NCBI GenBank assembly: GCA_002337455.1
Contig: DDGC01000002.1
Location: forward strand, 1 to 64,000
Direction of reading: 5' to 3'
DNA length: 64,000 bases
DNA from: Rhizobiales bacterium UBA1912
Lineage (GTDB): Bacteria > Pseudomonadota > Alphaproteobacteria > Rhizobiales > Devosiaceae
Shown here: one piece after another, positions 1-7,644 of the stretch
Position numbering within the stretch: the stretch's first letter is position 1
Layout: every line of letters starts with the position of its first letter
Translations under genes and position numbers: made by a program
The notes under the pieces: model-generated
Seen by the model: the letters and a program-made list of their open reading frames with translations, nothing else
What the model was told of the DNA's origin: nothing
Databases searched by the model: none

Positions 1-732
1 GACCTCGGCATCAAGCTCGAGAACGTGACCACCGACATGCTGGGCACCGCCAAGCGCGTCGAGATCACCAAGGAAAACACCACCATCGTCGATGGTGCTG
101 GCTCCAAGGAAGACATCGAAGGCCGCGTCAACCAGATCAAGGCACAGATCGAAGAGACTTCTTCGGACTATGACCGCGAAAAGCTGCAGGAACGCCTTGC
201 CAAGCTCGCCGGCGGTGTTGCCGTGATCAAGGTCGGCGGTTCGACCGAAGTGGAAGTCAAGGAACGCAAGGACCGCGTAGACGACGCGCTCAATGCAACC
301 CGCGCTGCTGTTGAAGAAGGCATCGTTGCCGGTGGTGGCGTTGCGCTGCTGCGGGCTTCGAACGCCCTGACCGTCAAGGGCGTCAATGCCGACCAGCAGG
401 CCGGTATCGCCATCGTCAAGCGCGCCCTGCAGGAGCCGATCCGTCAGATCGCCAACAACGCTGGTGACGAAGGCTCGGTCGTCGTGGGCAAGATCCTCGA
501 CAACGCTTCGGACACGTTCGGCTACGACGCACAGACCGGCGAATATGGCGACATGATCCAGATGGGCATCATCGATCCCGTCAAGGTCGTGCGTACTGCG
601 CTCGAAGACGCTGCCTCGGTTGCCGGCCTTCTGGTCACCACCGAAGCCATGGTCGCCGAACTGCCCAAGGACGACGCACCGGCAATGCCTTCCGGCGGCG
701 GCATGGGCGGCATGGGCGGGATGGATTTCTAA
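1..732 (+). CDS. groEL: GroEL chaperonin, C-terminal part (5' truncated by window edge)
   Basis: The reading frame is open from base 1 and encodes the last 243 residues of the 60-kDa chaperonin, which folds client proteins in the cytoplasm as a double heptameric ring with GroES. The visible part covers the end of the apical domain, the second intermediate segment (GIVAGGGVALLRA, followed by the NNAGDEGSVVVGKI stretch) and the equatorial ATPase domain. It ends in the flexible Gly-Met tail GGMGGMGGMDF that is typical of GroEL. The start and the apical substrate-binding region lie outside the window, as would groES. A strong hairpin with a T-run 160 bases downstream is the likely terminator. Which groEL paralogue this is cannot be told from the fragment. 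Confidence 0.98.
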   Translation, partial: DLGIKLENVTTDMLGTAKRVEITKENTTIVDGAGSKEDIEGRVNQIKAQIEETSSDYDREKLQERLAKLAGGVAVIKVGGSTEVEVKERKDRVDDALNATRAAVEEGIVAGGGVALLRASNALTVKGVNADQQAGIAIVKRALQEPIRQIANNAGDEGSVVVGKILDNASDTFGYDAQTGEYGDMIQMGIIDPVKVVRTALEDAASVAGLLVTTEAMVAELPKDDAPAMPSGGGMGGMGGMDF

Positions 733-885
733 GAGGTCCTTTTCGCTCACGGGCCGTACCGCATTCGGCCCGACGCGCTAAAACCGCGCTGGGCCGAATA
801 CTGGCCCTGCGCGGACGCGGCCAACGATGGCCGGGCGCTCTTCGCGCCTTAGAATTTAGGATTGGGACCTCTCCAGGGTCTCGAA

Positions 886-943
886 CGGGAAGGGCAGTGC
901 TTCGGCGCTGCCCTTTTCGTTTTGGGCATCCCGTTCGCATTTT
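886..943 (+). repeat. 58-bp direct repeat, copy 1
   Basis: First of two near-identical 58-bp copies exactly 108 bases apart; I see one mismatch (GGGCATC here, GTGCATC in copy 2). The unit starts CGGGAAGGGCAG, contains a complete terminator hairpin and ends TCGCATTTT. Tandem duplication of the groEL terminator is the simplest explanation. Confidence 0.85.
892..917 (+). terminator. Rho-independent terminator of groEL (copy 1)
   Basis: The arms GGGCAGTGC (892-900) and GCGCTGCCC (905-913) form a 9-bp stem closed by a very stable TTCG tetraloop. The stem is followed by TTTT and then CGTTTT. It is the first strong terminator after the groEL stop codon. Confidence 0.8.
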
Positions 944-993
944 TGTGGCGCGCTTTGTCGGCGCCAGCCAAGGCCGGCTTGCACGCTGCGCAG

Positions 994-1051
994 CGGGAAG
1001 GGCAGTGCTTCGGCGCTGCCCTTTTCGTTTTGTGCATCCCGTTCGCATTTT
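994..1051 (+). repeat. 58-bp direct repeat, copy 2
   Basis: Second copy of the 58-bp unit seen at 886-943, again containing the full hairpin. Between the copies lie about 50 unrelated bases. Confidence 0.85.
1000..1025 (+). terminator. Rho-independent terminator (copy 2)
   Basis: Same 9-bp stem with TTCG loop as at 892-913, located at 1000-1021 and followed by TTTT. It gives a tandem double terminator between groEL and the convergent TSUP gene. Confidence 0.75.
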
Positions 1052-1070
1052 CCGGCGCGGCAAGCGTCCG

Positions 1071-1820
1071 TCAGGGGAAGAACAGGAGCTTTATGGCGAG
1101 GATGATCGAGACGACGATGACCAGCGGGCGGATGATCCTTGCGCCGTAGCGGATGCCGGTGATGGCGCCGAGATAGCCGCCGATGATCTGGCCGCCGGCC
1201 ATGACGATGGCGACGGGCCAGACGACATCCCCGGCTATGATGAAGAACAACAGCGCGGCGAGGTTGGAGGTGACGTTGAGGATCTTGGTGTGGGCCGAAG
1301 CGCGGGCTGCGGAGAGACCGAACAGAGCCACGAAGGCCAGCATGAAGAACGAGCCGGTGCCAGGGCCGAAAAGACCGTCGTAAAAACCGATCACGAAGGC
1401 GAAGACGGGGACGAAGGTTGCGAATTTGAGGCGGGCGGCGCCATCGATGTCCTTGATCGAGGGCGAGAAGGTGAAATAGAGCGCGACGGCGATCACGGCG
1501 GCAGGGATGAGGACTTCAAGCGCCGAGGTATCGACCTGCTTGACGACGACGGCGCCCAGAAGCGAGCCGGCGAAGGCCGCGCCGATGGAGGGGACCAGCG
1601 AGAGAATCGATACATAGCCCTGGCGCCAATAGGTCCAGGCGGCAATCGTGGTGCCGACGATGGACTGGGCCTTGTTGGTGGCGATGGCCCCCAGTGGCGG
1701 CAGGCCGGCCCACAGCAGGGCGGGAATTGTGATGAGGCCACCACCGCCGGCGACTGCATCCACAAAGCCTGCGATGACGCTGACGCCGCCCAGCGCAACA
1801 AGTACCCAGATATCGTACAC
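1071..1820 (-). CDS. TSUP family (TauE/SafE) membrane transporter
   Basis: This is a multi-pass inner-membrane protein of about 249 residues from the TauE/SafE (TSUP, DUF81) family. Members are thought to export sulfite or other sulfur and organic anions; the substrate cannot be read from the sequence. The N-terminus carries the family signature GFVDAVAGGGGLITIPALL followed by TNKAQSIVGT, and a second half-repeat contains GFYDGLFGPGTGSFF. I place the start at the GTG at 1820 (VYDIWVLVALGG), 11 bases after an AGGA, because an ATG at 1886 would add an unstructured, non-family N-terminus. The gene faces groEL and is divergent from the DoxX gene. Confidence 0.88.
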   Translation of the reverse strand: MYDIWVLVALGGVSVIAGFVDAVAGGGGLITIPALLWAGLPPLGAIATNKAQSIVGTTIAAWTYWRQGYVSILSLVPSIGAAFAGSLLGAVVVKQVDTSALEVLIPAAVIAVALYFTFSPSIKDIDGAARLKFATFVPVFAFVIGFYDGLFGPGTGSFFMLAFVALFGLSAARASAHTKILNVTSNLAALLFFIIAGDVVWPVAIVMAGGQIIGGYLGAITGIRYGARIIRPLVIVVSIILAIKLLFFP

Positions 1821-2020
1821 GGAAAAGTTCGTCCTCGAGTGGTCATGACGCGGCGTGTTGCTTGCATGAAGCCGGGCGATTTGCAACCGGACCGGTGATG
1901 GATCGGACTGCTCACTGTATCTCGATTGACGAACAATCTGTTGGAGGTATGTGGGTTTCTCAAAACAGCAGCTTGCGGCACAGTTCGGTCATCGCAAATC
2001 GCACACTGGACGCAAACGAT

Positions 2021-2407
2021 ATGAACGCGCTTAAAACTTACCTTCCGACAGTGGGTCGGATCTTTCTGGCACTCATCTTCATCCTTGCCGGTCTGGGCAA
2101 GATCACCGCAATCGAGGGCAACGTCGGCTATATGGAAATGTTCGGCGTGCCGGGCTTTCTGATCTGGCCGACGATCATCGTGGAAGTGGTTGGCGGCGTC
2201 ATGCTGGCGGCGGGTTACAAGACCCGGTGGGCAGCAGCGGCCCTGGGCGGCTTCACGTTCATCGCAGCGCTGATCTTCCACACCGACTTTTCCAACCAGA
2301 TGGAAATGACCAACTTTTTGAAGAACCTCGCCATCACGGGCGGCATGCTCTACGTCATCGCTTTCGGGCCGGGCGCCCTGGCGGTCGACATGCGCAAGGA
2401 AGCTTGA
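2021..2407 (+). CDS. DoxX family membrane protein
   Basis: The gene encodes 128 residues with four predicted membrane segments. It matches the DoxX/SURF4-like family: FLALIFILAGLGKI in helix 1, then EVVGGVMLAAGYKTRWAA and a C-terminal helix. The family is linked to membrane-associated redox and thiosulfate or thiol metabolism, but the role is mostly undefined. The ATG at 2021 begins directly before the first helix. An in-frame ATG at 1949 has GGAGG only one base away and would add about 24 atypical residues. A strong bidirectional terminator follows. A second DoxX gene is present at 31157-31609. Confidence 0.88.
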   Translation: MNALKTYLPTVGRIFLALIFILAGLGKITAIEGNVGYMEMFGVPGFLIWPTIIVEVVGGVMLAAGYKTRWAAAALGGFTFIAALIFHTDFSNQMEMTNFLKNLAITGGMLYVIAFGPGALAVDMRKEA

Positions 2408-2418
2408 TTGCCTGAACC

Positions 2419-2448
2419 AAAAAGGGCCGCGAAAGCGGCCCTTTTTTT
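2419..2448. terminator. Bidirectional terminator between doxX and hisG
   Basis: AAAAA, then GGGCCGC (2424-2430), loop GAAA and GCGGCCC (2435-2441), followed by seven Ts. The perfect 7-bp stem with a GNRA loop is flanked by A and T runs, so it can terminate both doxX on the plus strand and hisG on the minus strand. Confidence 0.92.
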
Positions 2449-2450
2449 AG

Positions 2451-3155
2451 CTATGAGCGGGTGGCGCCTACGGCTTCGGCGAGGCGGTTGAGGACCGCTT
2501 GTTTGCCCTCGTGCCAATGGGCATTGCGGGCGACAAGCAACAGGGACTCGCTTTTGAGCATTATGCCGTCCTCGAGGACGCGCAGGCCGTTGGCCTTCAG
2601 CGTCGAGCCGGTGGTGGTGATGTCCACAATCAGGTCGGCCGCGCCCGATGCGGGAGCGGCTTCGGTGGCGCCGAGGCTTTCGACAATCCGGTATTCTGCA
2701 ATCCCATGGGCCGAAAAATGGCGTCGGGTAAGATTGACGAACTTCGTCGCAATCTTGAGCCAGCGGCCATGGCGGGCGCGGAAATCGGCGGCGACGTCGG
2801 AGAGGTCATCCATTGTGGTGACGTCGATCCACGAATCGGGGACGGCCACAACGGCGTCGGCGCGGCCAAAGCCGAGACGCTTGACGATCTCGACCTGCTG
2901 GGGCCCGGTTTCGGCTGTCTCGTGGATCAGGTCTTCGCCGGTGATGCCGATGTCGATGGTGCCACGGATCAACTCGCGGGCGATCTCGGACGCCGAGAGA
3001 AAACGCACGATCACGTCCGGCATGGCGGCCATTTCACCCAGATAGGAGCGGGCGCCGCCGGGACGCTCGATGGTCAGGCCCGACTTTTCAAAGACGGCAA
3101 TCGCCTCTTCCTGGATACGGCCCTTGGAGGGGAGCGCGAGCATAATCGAAGTCAT
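2451..3155 (-). CDS. hisG: ATP phosphoribosyltransferase catalytic subunit, short form
   Basis: HisG joins ATP and PRPP to give phosphoribosyl-ATP, the first committed step of histidine biosynthesis, in the cytoplasm. The 234-residue length is that of the short form, which lacks the C-terminal ACT-like regulatory domain and works in a hetero-octamer with HisZ, encoded immediately upstream. The PRPP-binding segment is near the C-terminus (ADLIVDITTTGSTLKANGL), and the N-terminus has MLALPSKGRIQEEA. I chose the ATG at 3155, with GGGAGG 8 bases upstream. It overlaps the hisZ stop by 4 bases (ATGA), implying translational coupling. It is the last gene of the hisS-hisZ-hisG operon. Confidence 0.96.
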   Translation of the reverse strand: MTSIMLALPSKGRIQEEAIAVFEKSGLTIERPGGARSYLGEMAAMPDVIVRFLSASEIARELIRGTIDIGITGEDLIHETAETGPQQVEIVKRLGFGRADAVVAVPDSWIDVTTMDDLSDVAADFRARHGRWLKIATKFVNLTRRHFSAHGIAEYRIVESLGATEAAPASGAADLIVDITTTGSTLKANGLRVLEDGIMLKSESLLLVARNAHWHEGKQAVLNRLAEAVGATRS

Positions 3156-4291
3156 GAGCGAACCTCCCCTGATCCTTTCTGGTCGCGGAATTGATGCGAA
3201 AAACCGGCGTCCACTTTTTCGCATTCCGCTTCGAGCCTATCAACCCAGACGGCGCAGCCGACGGCGGGGATATCTTCGGACGCGCCGAGGCGGCGGAGCA
3301 GGCGGTCATATTGTCCGCCCGATACCAGCACCAGCCCCCCTGCCCCGGTCACTTCGAAGGTGATGCCGGTATAATAATCAAGGCGTGGGGAGAAGCCGGC
3401 GTCGAAGAGGATCGATTTCGCACCAAGCCCGTCGCGCAGTTGGTCGACGCGGCGGCGGGCACCTTGCAGCGCAGGTGCCAGGTCGATGCCAGTGGCGTGG
3501 CCGAGACTGTCGATTGCGGCGAGCGCCTTGTCGGCCGGGCCGGAGATCGCGAGATAATTGCGCAATAGATCAATGGTCGGGCCGGGAACGTGCTGGGCTT
3601 CGAGCGCCTGCTTTTCGAGATAGCGGGCGGCGATTTCCTCGGGCGTGCGGCTTTCGGTCAGGCTCAGGCCGTTGGTGAGCATGAGTTCGCCCACCCAATC
3701 GGCGATATCGTTGGCCGGTAAACCGGCGGGTCCCGCCATGGGGGGCCGAGGATTGGCGAGCCGGTCGAGGAGCGCCGCCATGGCCTCGGGATGGCCGAAG
3801 CGGGCGCGCACGCGCGGACGCCAGACATCGGGCATGTCGCAGGCGGCAAGTACGGTTTCAAACAGGTCGATATCGCCCACGCGAACAGTGGGCGCCGTGA
3901 CGCCATAAATGCCGGTGACGGCATGCGCAAAGCCGATGACCTGATCGAGCGCCGCATCGGCATCGGGGAGCGCCAGAAGCTCCAGACCGCCCTGATCGAA
4001 CTGGGCGGGGCCGTCGGTGCGCTGGCGGAAAACCGGGCCGAGATAACCGTAGGCCGCCGGGGTCGCGGCGCCATTGGCGATGTGATCGATGGCGATTGGC
4101 AGGGTGAAATCGGGGCGCAGGCAGAATTCGGACCCGTCCATGCCTTGGGTGAGGATCATGCGGGCGCCCAGTTCCTCACCCGCCAGATCGAAATATGCGG
4201 CGGGCGGGACGAGGATGGGCGGCGTGGCAGGGGTGACGCCGGGTGCGGAGATGAGAGCCTCAAGGGCGGCGCGGCGGGTGGTGGCGGTCAT
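3152..4291 (-). CDS. hisZ: ATP phosphoribosyltransferase regulatory subunit
   Basis: HisZ (379 residues) is a paralogue of the class II histidyl-tRNA synthetase catalytic core that has become the regulatory partner of short-form HisG and allows histidine feedback. It carries class II-like motifs such as FCLRPDFTLPIA, GPVFRQ and LDYYTGITFEV, plus the GGQYDRLLRRLG element that matches the HisA-type region of HisRS. It lies between hisS and hisG and overlaps hisG by 4 bases. The proximity of hisS shows the synthetase and its degenerate paralogue side by side. Confidence 0.95.
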   Translation of the reverse strand: MTATTRRAALEALISAPGVTPATPPILVPPAAYFDLAGEELGARMILTQGMDGSEFCLRPDFTLPIAIDHIANGAATPAAYGYLGPVFRQRTDGPAQFDQGGLELLALPDADAALDQVIGFAHAVTGIYGVTAPTVRVGDIDLFETVLAACDMPDVWRPRVRARFGHPEAMAALLDRLANPRPPMAGPAGLPANDIADWVGELMLTNGLSLTESRTPEEIAARYLEKQALEAQHVPGPTIDLLRNYLAISGPADKALAAIDSLGHATGIDLAPALQGARRRVDQLRDGLGAKSILFDAGFSPRLDYYTGITFEVTGAGGLVLVSGGQYDRLLRRLGASEDIPAVGCAVWVDRLEAECEKVDAGFSHQFRDQKGSGEVRS

Positions 4292-4319
4292 GGGCGGGCC
4301 CCGGTGGTCGCGGCTGGCG

Positions 4320-4541
4320 CTGCGCGCCCCTCATCCGCCCCTTTGGGGGCCAGCCATTCGAGCACAGCTCTCATGGCCTTCTCACTTCCAATCGTGCCAC
4401 TGGCACGATTGGCCGTAGGACAGATCGAAGTCTCCCCCAAGGGGGCGAAGGAAAGAATGCCGCGAGCGCTCCAGCAAGAGCCCCCCTCGGCCCTCTGGGG
4501 AGAGGGGACGGGGGTGAGGGGCCAGCCAAGGACGCCCGCGC
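4320..4541. repeat. Intergenic repeat-like element with central palindrome between hisS and hisZ
   Basis: The gap between hisS and hisZ holds CCCCTCATCCGCCCC near 4326 on the plus strand, and CCCCTCACCCCCGTCCC read on the minus strand near 4500-4526. These are inward-facing ends of the kind found in dispersed intergenic repeats whose translation reads LTPVPSPQR in many proteobacteria. In the centre is a perfect 11-bp inverted repeat (4388-4398 with 4402-4412, 3-base spacer). No gene is supported here. It resembles a non-coding, MITE-like or REP-like element sitting inside an operon. Confidence 0.6.
4388..4412. repeat. Perfect 11-bp palindrome with 3-base spacer
   Basis: The arms CCAATCGTGCC (4388-4398) and GGCACGATTGG (4402-4412) are exactly complementary around ACT. 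The structure has no T-run. It sits in the middle of the hisS-hisZ intergenic element and could fold in the operon transcript. Confidence 0.85.
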
Positions 4542-6080
4542 TCATTTTGGGTTCGCTTTCATCCATGCGGCGACGGCCGGGATCTGTTTGACGAATTCGA
4601 CCATTTCTTCGAGTGGGACCGAATACTGGCCGGGGCGTTCGGTTTTCCAGGCGGCGTTGTCGGTGATCGAGGCTGCGGCTTCGGCGCCCTCAGCCAGGTC
4701 CTTGATCTGGACGACGCCCTGTTCGCGTTCGTCGGAGCCCTGGATGATGACGGCGGGAGCGTTGCGCTTGTCGGCGTATTTCATCTGCTTGCCCATGTTC
4801 TTGGACGAGCCCAGGAACAGTTCGGCGCGGATGCCGGCAGCGCGCAAATCGGCGACCATCTTCTGGTAGTCGGCGATCCGGTCTTTTTCCATGACGGTGA
4901 CGACGACAGGGCCGGTGACCGGGGCGGCGTCGAGATTGCCGGTGAGCTTGAGGGCACTGGCGAGACGTGAAACACCGATGGAAAAGCCGGTGGCGGGCGT
5001 GTGCTCGTTGCGGAAGCGCGAGACGAGGCCGTCATAACGGCCGCCGCCGCCGACTGAGCCGAACACCACGTCCTGACCCTTTTCGTTCTGGACGGTGAAG
5101 GTCAGTTCGATCTCGAAGACCGGGCCGGTGTAGTACTCGAGACCACGGACGACGGAGGGGTCGATCTTGATGCGGTCGGGGCCGTAATTTGCTGCGGCAA
5201 ACAACGAGGCCATAGCCTGGAGTTCGACGAAGCCTTCAACGAACGACTGCGTAATCCTGAATTTTGAAAGCGCCGCAGTCTTGAACTCTGCGTCGAGGAA
5301 GCCGTCGGGGCCAGCATCGTCTTCAAGATCGACAAGATCGTCGAGGCGGGCGGCGCTCATCATCTCAATGATGGCGTCGGACTGATCGGCGTCGAGCTTG
5401 GCGCCCTCGGTATAGTCACCACTCTCGTCCTTGCGACCCTCACCGAGCAGCAACTTCACGCCTCCGGGGCCAAACTTGTCCAGCTTGTCGATAGCCCGCA
5501 GCACCGTGAGCTTCTGCGCCTCGTCGGTCACGCCGATGGCCTGCATGACGCCATCGAGCACCTTGCGGTTGTTGACGCGCACGACGTACTTCCCCGCCAA
5601 GCCCAGCGCATCCATCGTGTCGGCCATCATCATGCAGATTTCGGCGTCCGATTCCGGGCCGGCGGCGCCCACGGTGTCGGCGTCGAACTGCATGAACTGG
5701 CGGAAGCGGCCGGGGCCGGGCTTTTCGTTGCGGAACACCCAACCCTGCCGGTAGGACCGGAAGGGCTTGGGCAGGTCCTGATAGTTCTGGGCGAAATAGC
5801 GGGCGAGCGGGGCCGTCAGGTCGTAGCGCAGGCTCATCCATTGCTCGTCATCGTCCTGCACCGAAAACACCCCGGCATTGGGGCGGTCGGTATCGGGCAG
5901 GAATTTGCCCAGCGTTTCGGTGTATTCGAAAAACGGGGTCTGGATGGGATCAAAGCCGTAGCGCTCATACACATGGCGGATTTTGGCGACCATCTGCTCG
6001 ATGGCGGCGATGTCCGCGGGTTCGGAGTCGACAAAACCGCGCGGCAGGCGCGGCTCGATGAGCGCTGAGGTCTTGGCCAT
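4542..6080 (-). CDS. hisS: Histidyl-tRNA synthetase, long alphaproteobacterial type
   Basis: HisRS charges tRNA-His with histidine in the cytoplasm. The protein is 512 residues, clearly longer than the roughly 420-residue canonical bacterial enzyme. It shows class II motifs: FRSYRQGWVFRNEKPGPGR (motif 2), VVRGLEYYTGPVFE (the HisA region) and FGSVGGGGRYDGL. Motif 3 lies in ATGFSIGVSRL, and the C-terminal anticodon-binding domain follows from about residue 400. I chose the ATG at 6080 (MAKTSALIEPRLPRG) with AGGGA 9 bases upstream. It is the first gene of hisS-hisZ-hisG. The matching unusual tRNA-His lies nearby at 8700-8776. Confidence 0.95.
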   Translation of the reverse strand: MAKTSALIEPRLPRGFVDSEPADIAAIEQMVAKIRHVYERYGFDPIQTPFFEYTETLGKFLPDTDRPNAGVFSVQDDDEQWMSLRYDLTAPLARYFAQNYQDLPKPFRSYRQGWVFRNEKPGPGRFRQFMQFDADTVGAAGPESDAEICMMMADTMDALGLAGKYVVRVNNRKVLDGVMQAIGVTDEAQKLTVLRAIDKLDKFGPGGVKLLLGEGRKDESGDYTEGAKLDADQSDAIIEMMSAARLDDLVDLEDDAGPDGFLDAEFKTAALSKFRITQSFVEGFVELQAMASLFAAANYGPDRIKIDPSVVRGLEYYTGPVFEIELTFTVQNEKGQDVVFGSVGGGGRYDGLVSRFRNEHTPATGFSIGVSRLASALKLTGNLDAAPVTGPVVVTVMEKDRIADYQKMVADLRAAGIRAELFLGSSKNMGKQMKYADKRNAPAVIIQGSDEREQGVVQIKDLAEGAEAAASITDNAAWKTERPGQYSVPLEEMVEFVKQIPAVAAWMKANPK

Positions 6081-6298
6081 GAATGTGGTCCCTGAAGTCC
6101 CTAGAATATGGGGCTTTTTGCAATACGGGCCGTTCCTAAACGATAAGCGGTTTGGAGACAAGGCGAGGGAGCACTGTTGCCAATGCGCCACAGCCAAACG
6201 ACAAGTGCGACAACCCGTCACACGAGGGGTTGGCGATCACGGATTCGTTAGCTATCAATTCGGCGTCTTCAACACGAACCTCTTAAGGGAGGCGTTCC

Positions 6299-6391
6299 AT
6301 GGCAGTATTTGCAAACGTCCTCACCCGTGGTGTTGAAGCTTTCGGCTGGACCCTGTCCCGCTGCATCAATCGCACCGGCGTCAAAGCCTGA
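6299..6391 (+). CDS. Small 30-residue hypothetical protein
   Basis: An ATG follows a strong AGGGAGG at 7-base spacing and opens a 31-codon frame. The product begins MAVFANVLTRGVEAFG and ends in RCINRTGVKA; it is basic, partly amphipathic and has one Cys. I do not recognise a family. The good ribosome binding site and the placement upstream of a DUF1127-like gene support translation, but without conservation data it may be a leader peptide or a chance ORF. Confidence 0.5.
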   Translation: MAVFANVLTRGVEAFGWTLSRCINRTGVKA

Positions 6392-6606
6392 CGCCACTCT
6401 TTGCGATAGTCGGGTCTCCCTACTCGGCCTGAACTTCAAAAACACTCCCTGAACCATAGCAATCCTGACGACAGCACAACTGCGTCTGCCGCCCGGATTC
6501 CAACCCGAACCAACCTTTGGATACGTTTCCGGGCGGGCTGATCCGACTCCTGAAATGTCTCCAGCAACATGGAGCCAGAGCGCCTTTGCGCGCCTGGGTG
6601 ACGACG

Positions 6607-6852
6607 ATGTCGCACGTAAACATGCAAGTGGAAGGCGCGATCCTGCGCATTTCCGTCGATACACTGATGGCCGAGCACGGCAAATGGCGCGTGATCATGG
6701 CCGCAATCAAAGCGATGGTTCGCGGCAGGCGCCGGGTGCAAACGATCCGCCCGCAAGACCTGCCCAATTCGATCCGCGCCGACATAGGGCTGCCAACTGT
6801 GGTGGACCCGCCTAGAATGCCGACGGTGATGATGGTCTACGCACGGCCATAA
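6607..6852 (+). CDS. DUF1127-like small protein
   Basis: The 81-residue product ends with a segment resembling the DUF1127 domain (an arginine-rich helix followed by LPNSIRADIGLP, compare the common LxDHxLxDIGL pattern). DUF1127 proteins are small basic proteins abundant in alphaproteobacteria; some have been linked to RNA or phosphate/carbon metabolism, but the role here is unknown. I start at the ATG at 6607, which has GGTGA about 7 bases upstream; later Met codons at 6622 and 6667 lack a binding site. A terminator-like hairpin follows at 6869-6908. The N-terminal half is not typical, so the call is tentative. Confidence 0.5.
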   Translation: MSHVNMQVEGAILRISVDTLMAEHGKWRVIMAAIKAMVRGRRRVQTIRPQDLPNSIRADIGLPTVVDPPRMPTVMMVYARP

Positions 6853-6868
6853 CCGTCGGCGCATTAAA

Positions 6869-6915
6869 CAGGGCGCTTCGGAAAGCCACTGCTTTTTGAA
6901 GTGCCCTGCCCTTTT
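6869..6915 (+). terminator. Terminator-like hairpin after the DUF1127-like gene
   Basis: CAGGGCGCTT (6869-6878) pairs with AAGTGCCCTG (6899-6908) with one G-T wobble and a 20-base loop. It is followed by CCCTTTTAGG. The T-run is short, so efficiency is uncertain. Confidence 0.5.
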
Positions 6916-7522
6916 AGGGGCGAACGAAACTGGCGCGTTGCGCTTCGATGGGCGCGCGGCAATGGCAGCCCTCCATATGGTCATTGACCATGCCCATAGC
7001 CTGCATGAAGGCATAGCAGGTGGTGGGGCCGACAAAGGAAAAGCCGCGCTTTTTCAGATCCTTTGAAAGTCTTACCGATTCAGGCGAGGTGGCCTGCTGG
7101 CGCAGACTGTCCCAGGAATAATCAGTGGGCCGATCCTCGGGCCGGGGCTCGAAACTCCAGAAATAGGCGGCGAGTGAGCCGAACTCATCGCGCAGCGCCT
7201 GGGCGCGGCGGGCATTGTTGATGGTCGAGACGATCTTACCGCGATGACGCACGATGCCCGCATCGGCCAGCAGGCGATCGATATCGGGTTCATCGAAGGC
7301 GGCCACGGTGTCGATATCGAAACCGGCAAACCCGGCGCGGAAGTTTTCGCGCTTTTTGAGGATGGTCAGCCAGGACAGGCCCGACTGAAAGCCTTCGAGG
7401 CACAGCTTTTCAAACAGGCGCGTGTCGTTGGTGACCGGAAAGCCCCATTCGGTATCGTGATAGGATTGGTAAAGCGGATCGCTGCCCGGCCAGGGGCAGC
7501 GGATGGGTTCGGCATCGGTCAT
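6914..7522 (-). CDS. tag: DNA-3-methyladenine glycosylase I
   Basis: Tag excises 3-methyladenine from alkylated DNA as the first step of base excision repair. The 202-residue protein carries the family zinc-snap residues: C9 in RCPWPG, H24 in YHDTEWG, and a C-terminal HMEGCHC. It also has the FEKLCLEGFQSGLSW substrate-pocket segment and the helix-hairpin-helix region around DAGIVRHRGKI. The start is the ATG at 7522, preceded by GCGAGG. A Met 15 codons upstream is possible but adds no conserved sequence. It stands alone on the minus strand, convergent with the DUF1127-like gene. Confidence 0.95.
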   Translation of the reverse strand: MTDAEPIRCPWPGSDPLYQSYHDTEWGFPVTNDTRLFEKLCLEGFQSGLSWLTILKKRENFRAGFAGFDIDTVAAFDEPDIDRLLADAGIVRHRGKIVSTINNARRAQALRDEFGSLAAYFWSFEPRPEDRPTDYSWDSLRQQATSPESVRLSKDLKKRGFSFVGPTTCYAFMQAMGMVNDHMEGCHCRAPIEAQRASFVRP

Positions 7523-7644
7523 GGAATCGCCTCGCGGAGCATTTGAGTAACCATAGAGGTGGAACAAGATTTAACCATCCCATTTGACTCAATCTTTGCC
7601 GGTTGCAGGCCAAGATCGCATCCTGTTTTCACGCTGGACACGAG

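Larger units (their letters stand above)
733..1070. other. Gene-free stretch downstream of groEL
   Basis: These 338 bases hold no convincing gene. They contain a small inverted repeat at 751-771 (GGGCCG / CGGCCC arms) without a T-run, then two copies of a 58-bp repeat, each carrying a TTCG-loop terminator hairpin. Frames open on either strand here have repeat-like, arginine-rich translations and no ribosome binding site. Confidence 0.7.

Noticed and set aside
635..1063. Minus-strand frame with repeated KMRTGCTKRKGQRR-like segments
   Set aside because: The repetition comes from the duplicated terminator unit, and the frame overlaps the groEL end.
4288..4566. Open frame reading LTPVPSPQR between hisS and hisZ
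   Set aside because: This phrase is the translation of a well-known type of intergenic repeat; no binding site and no domain support a gene.
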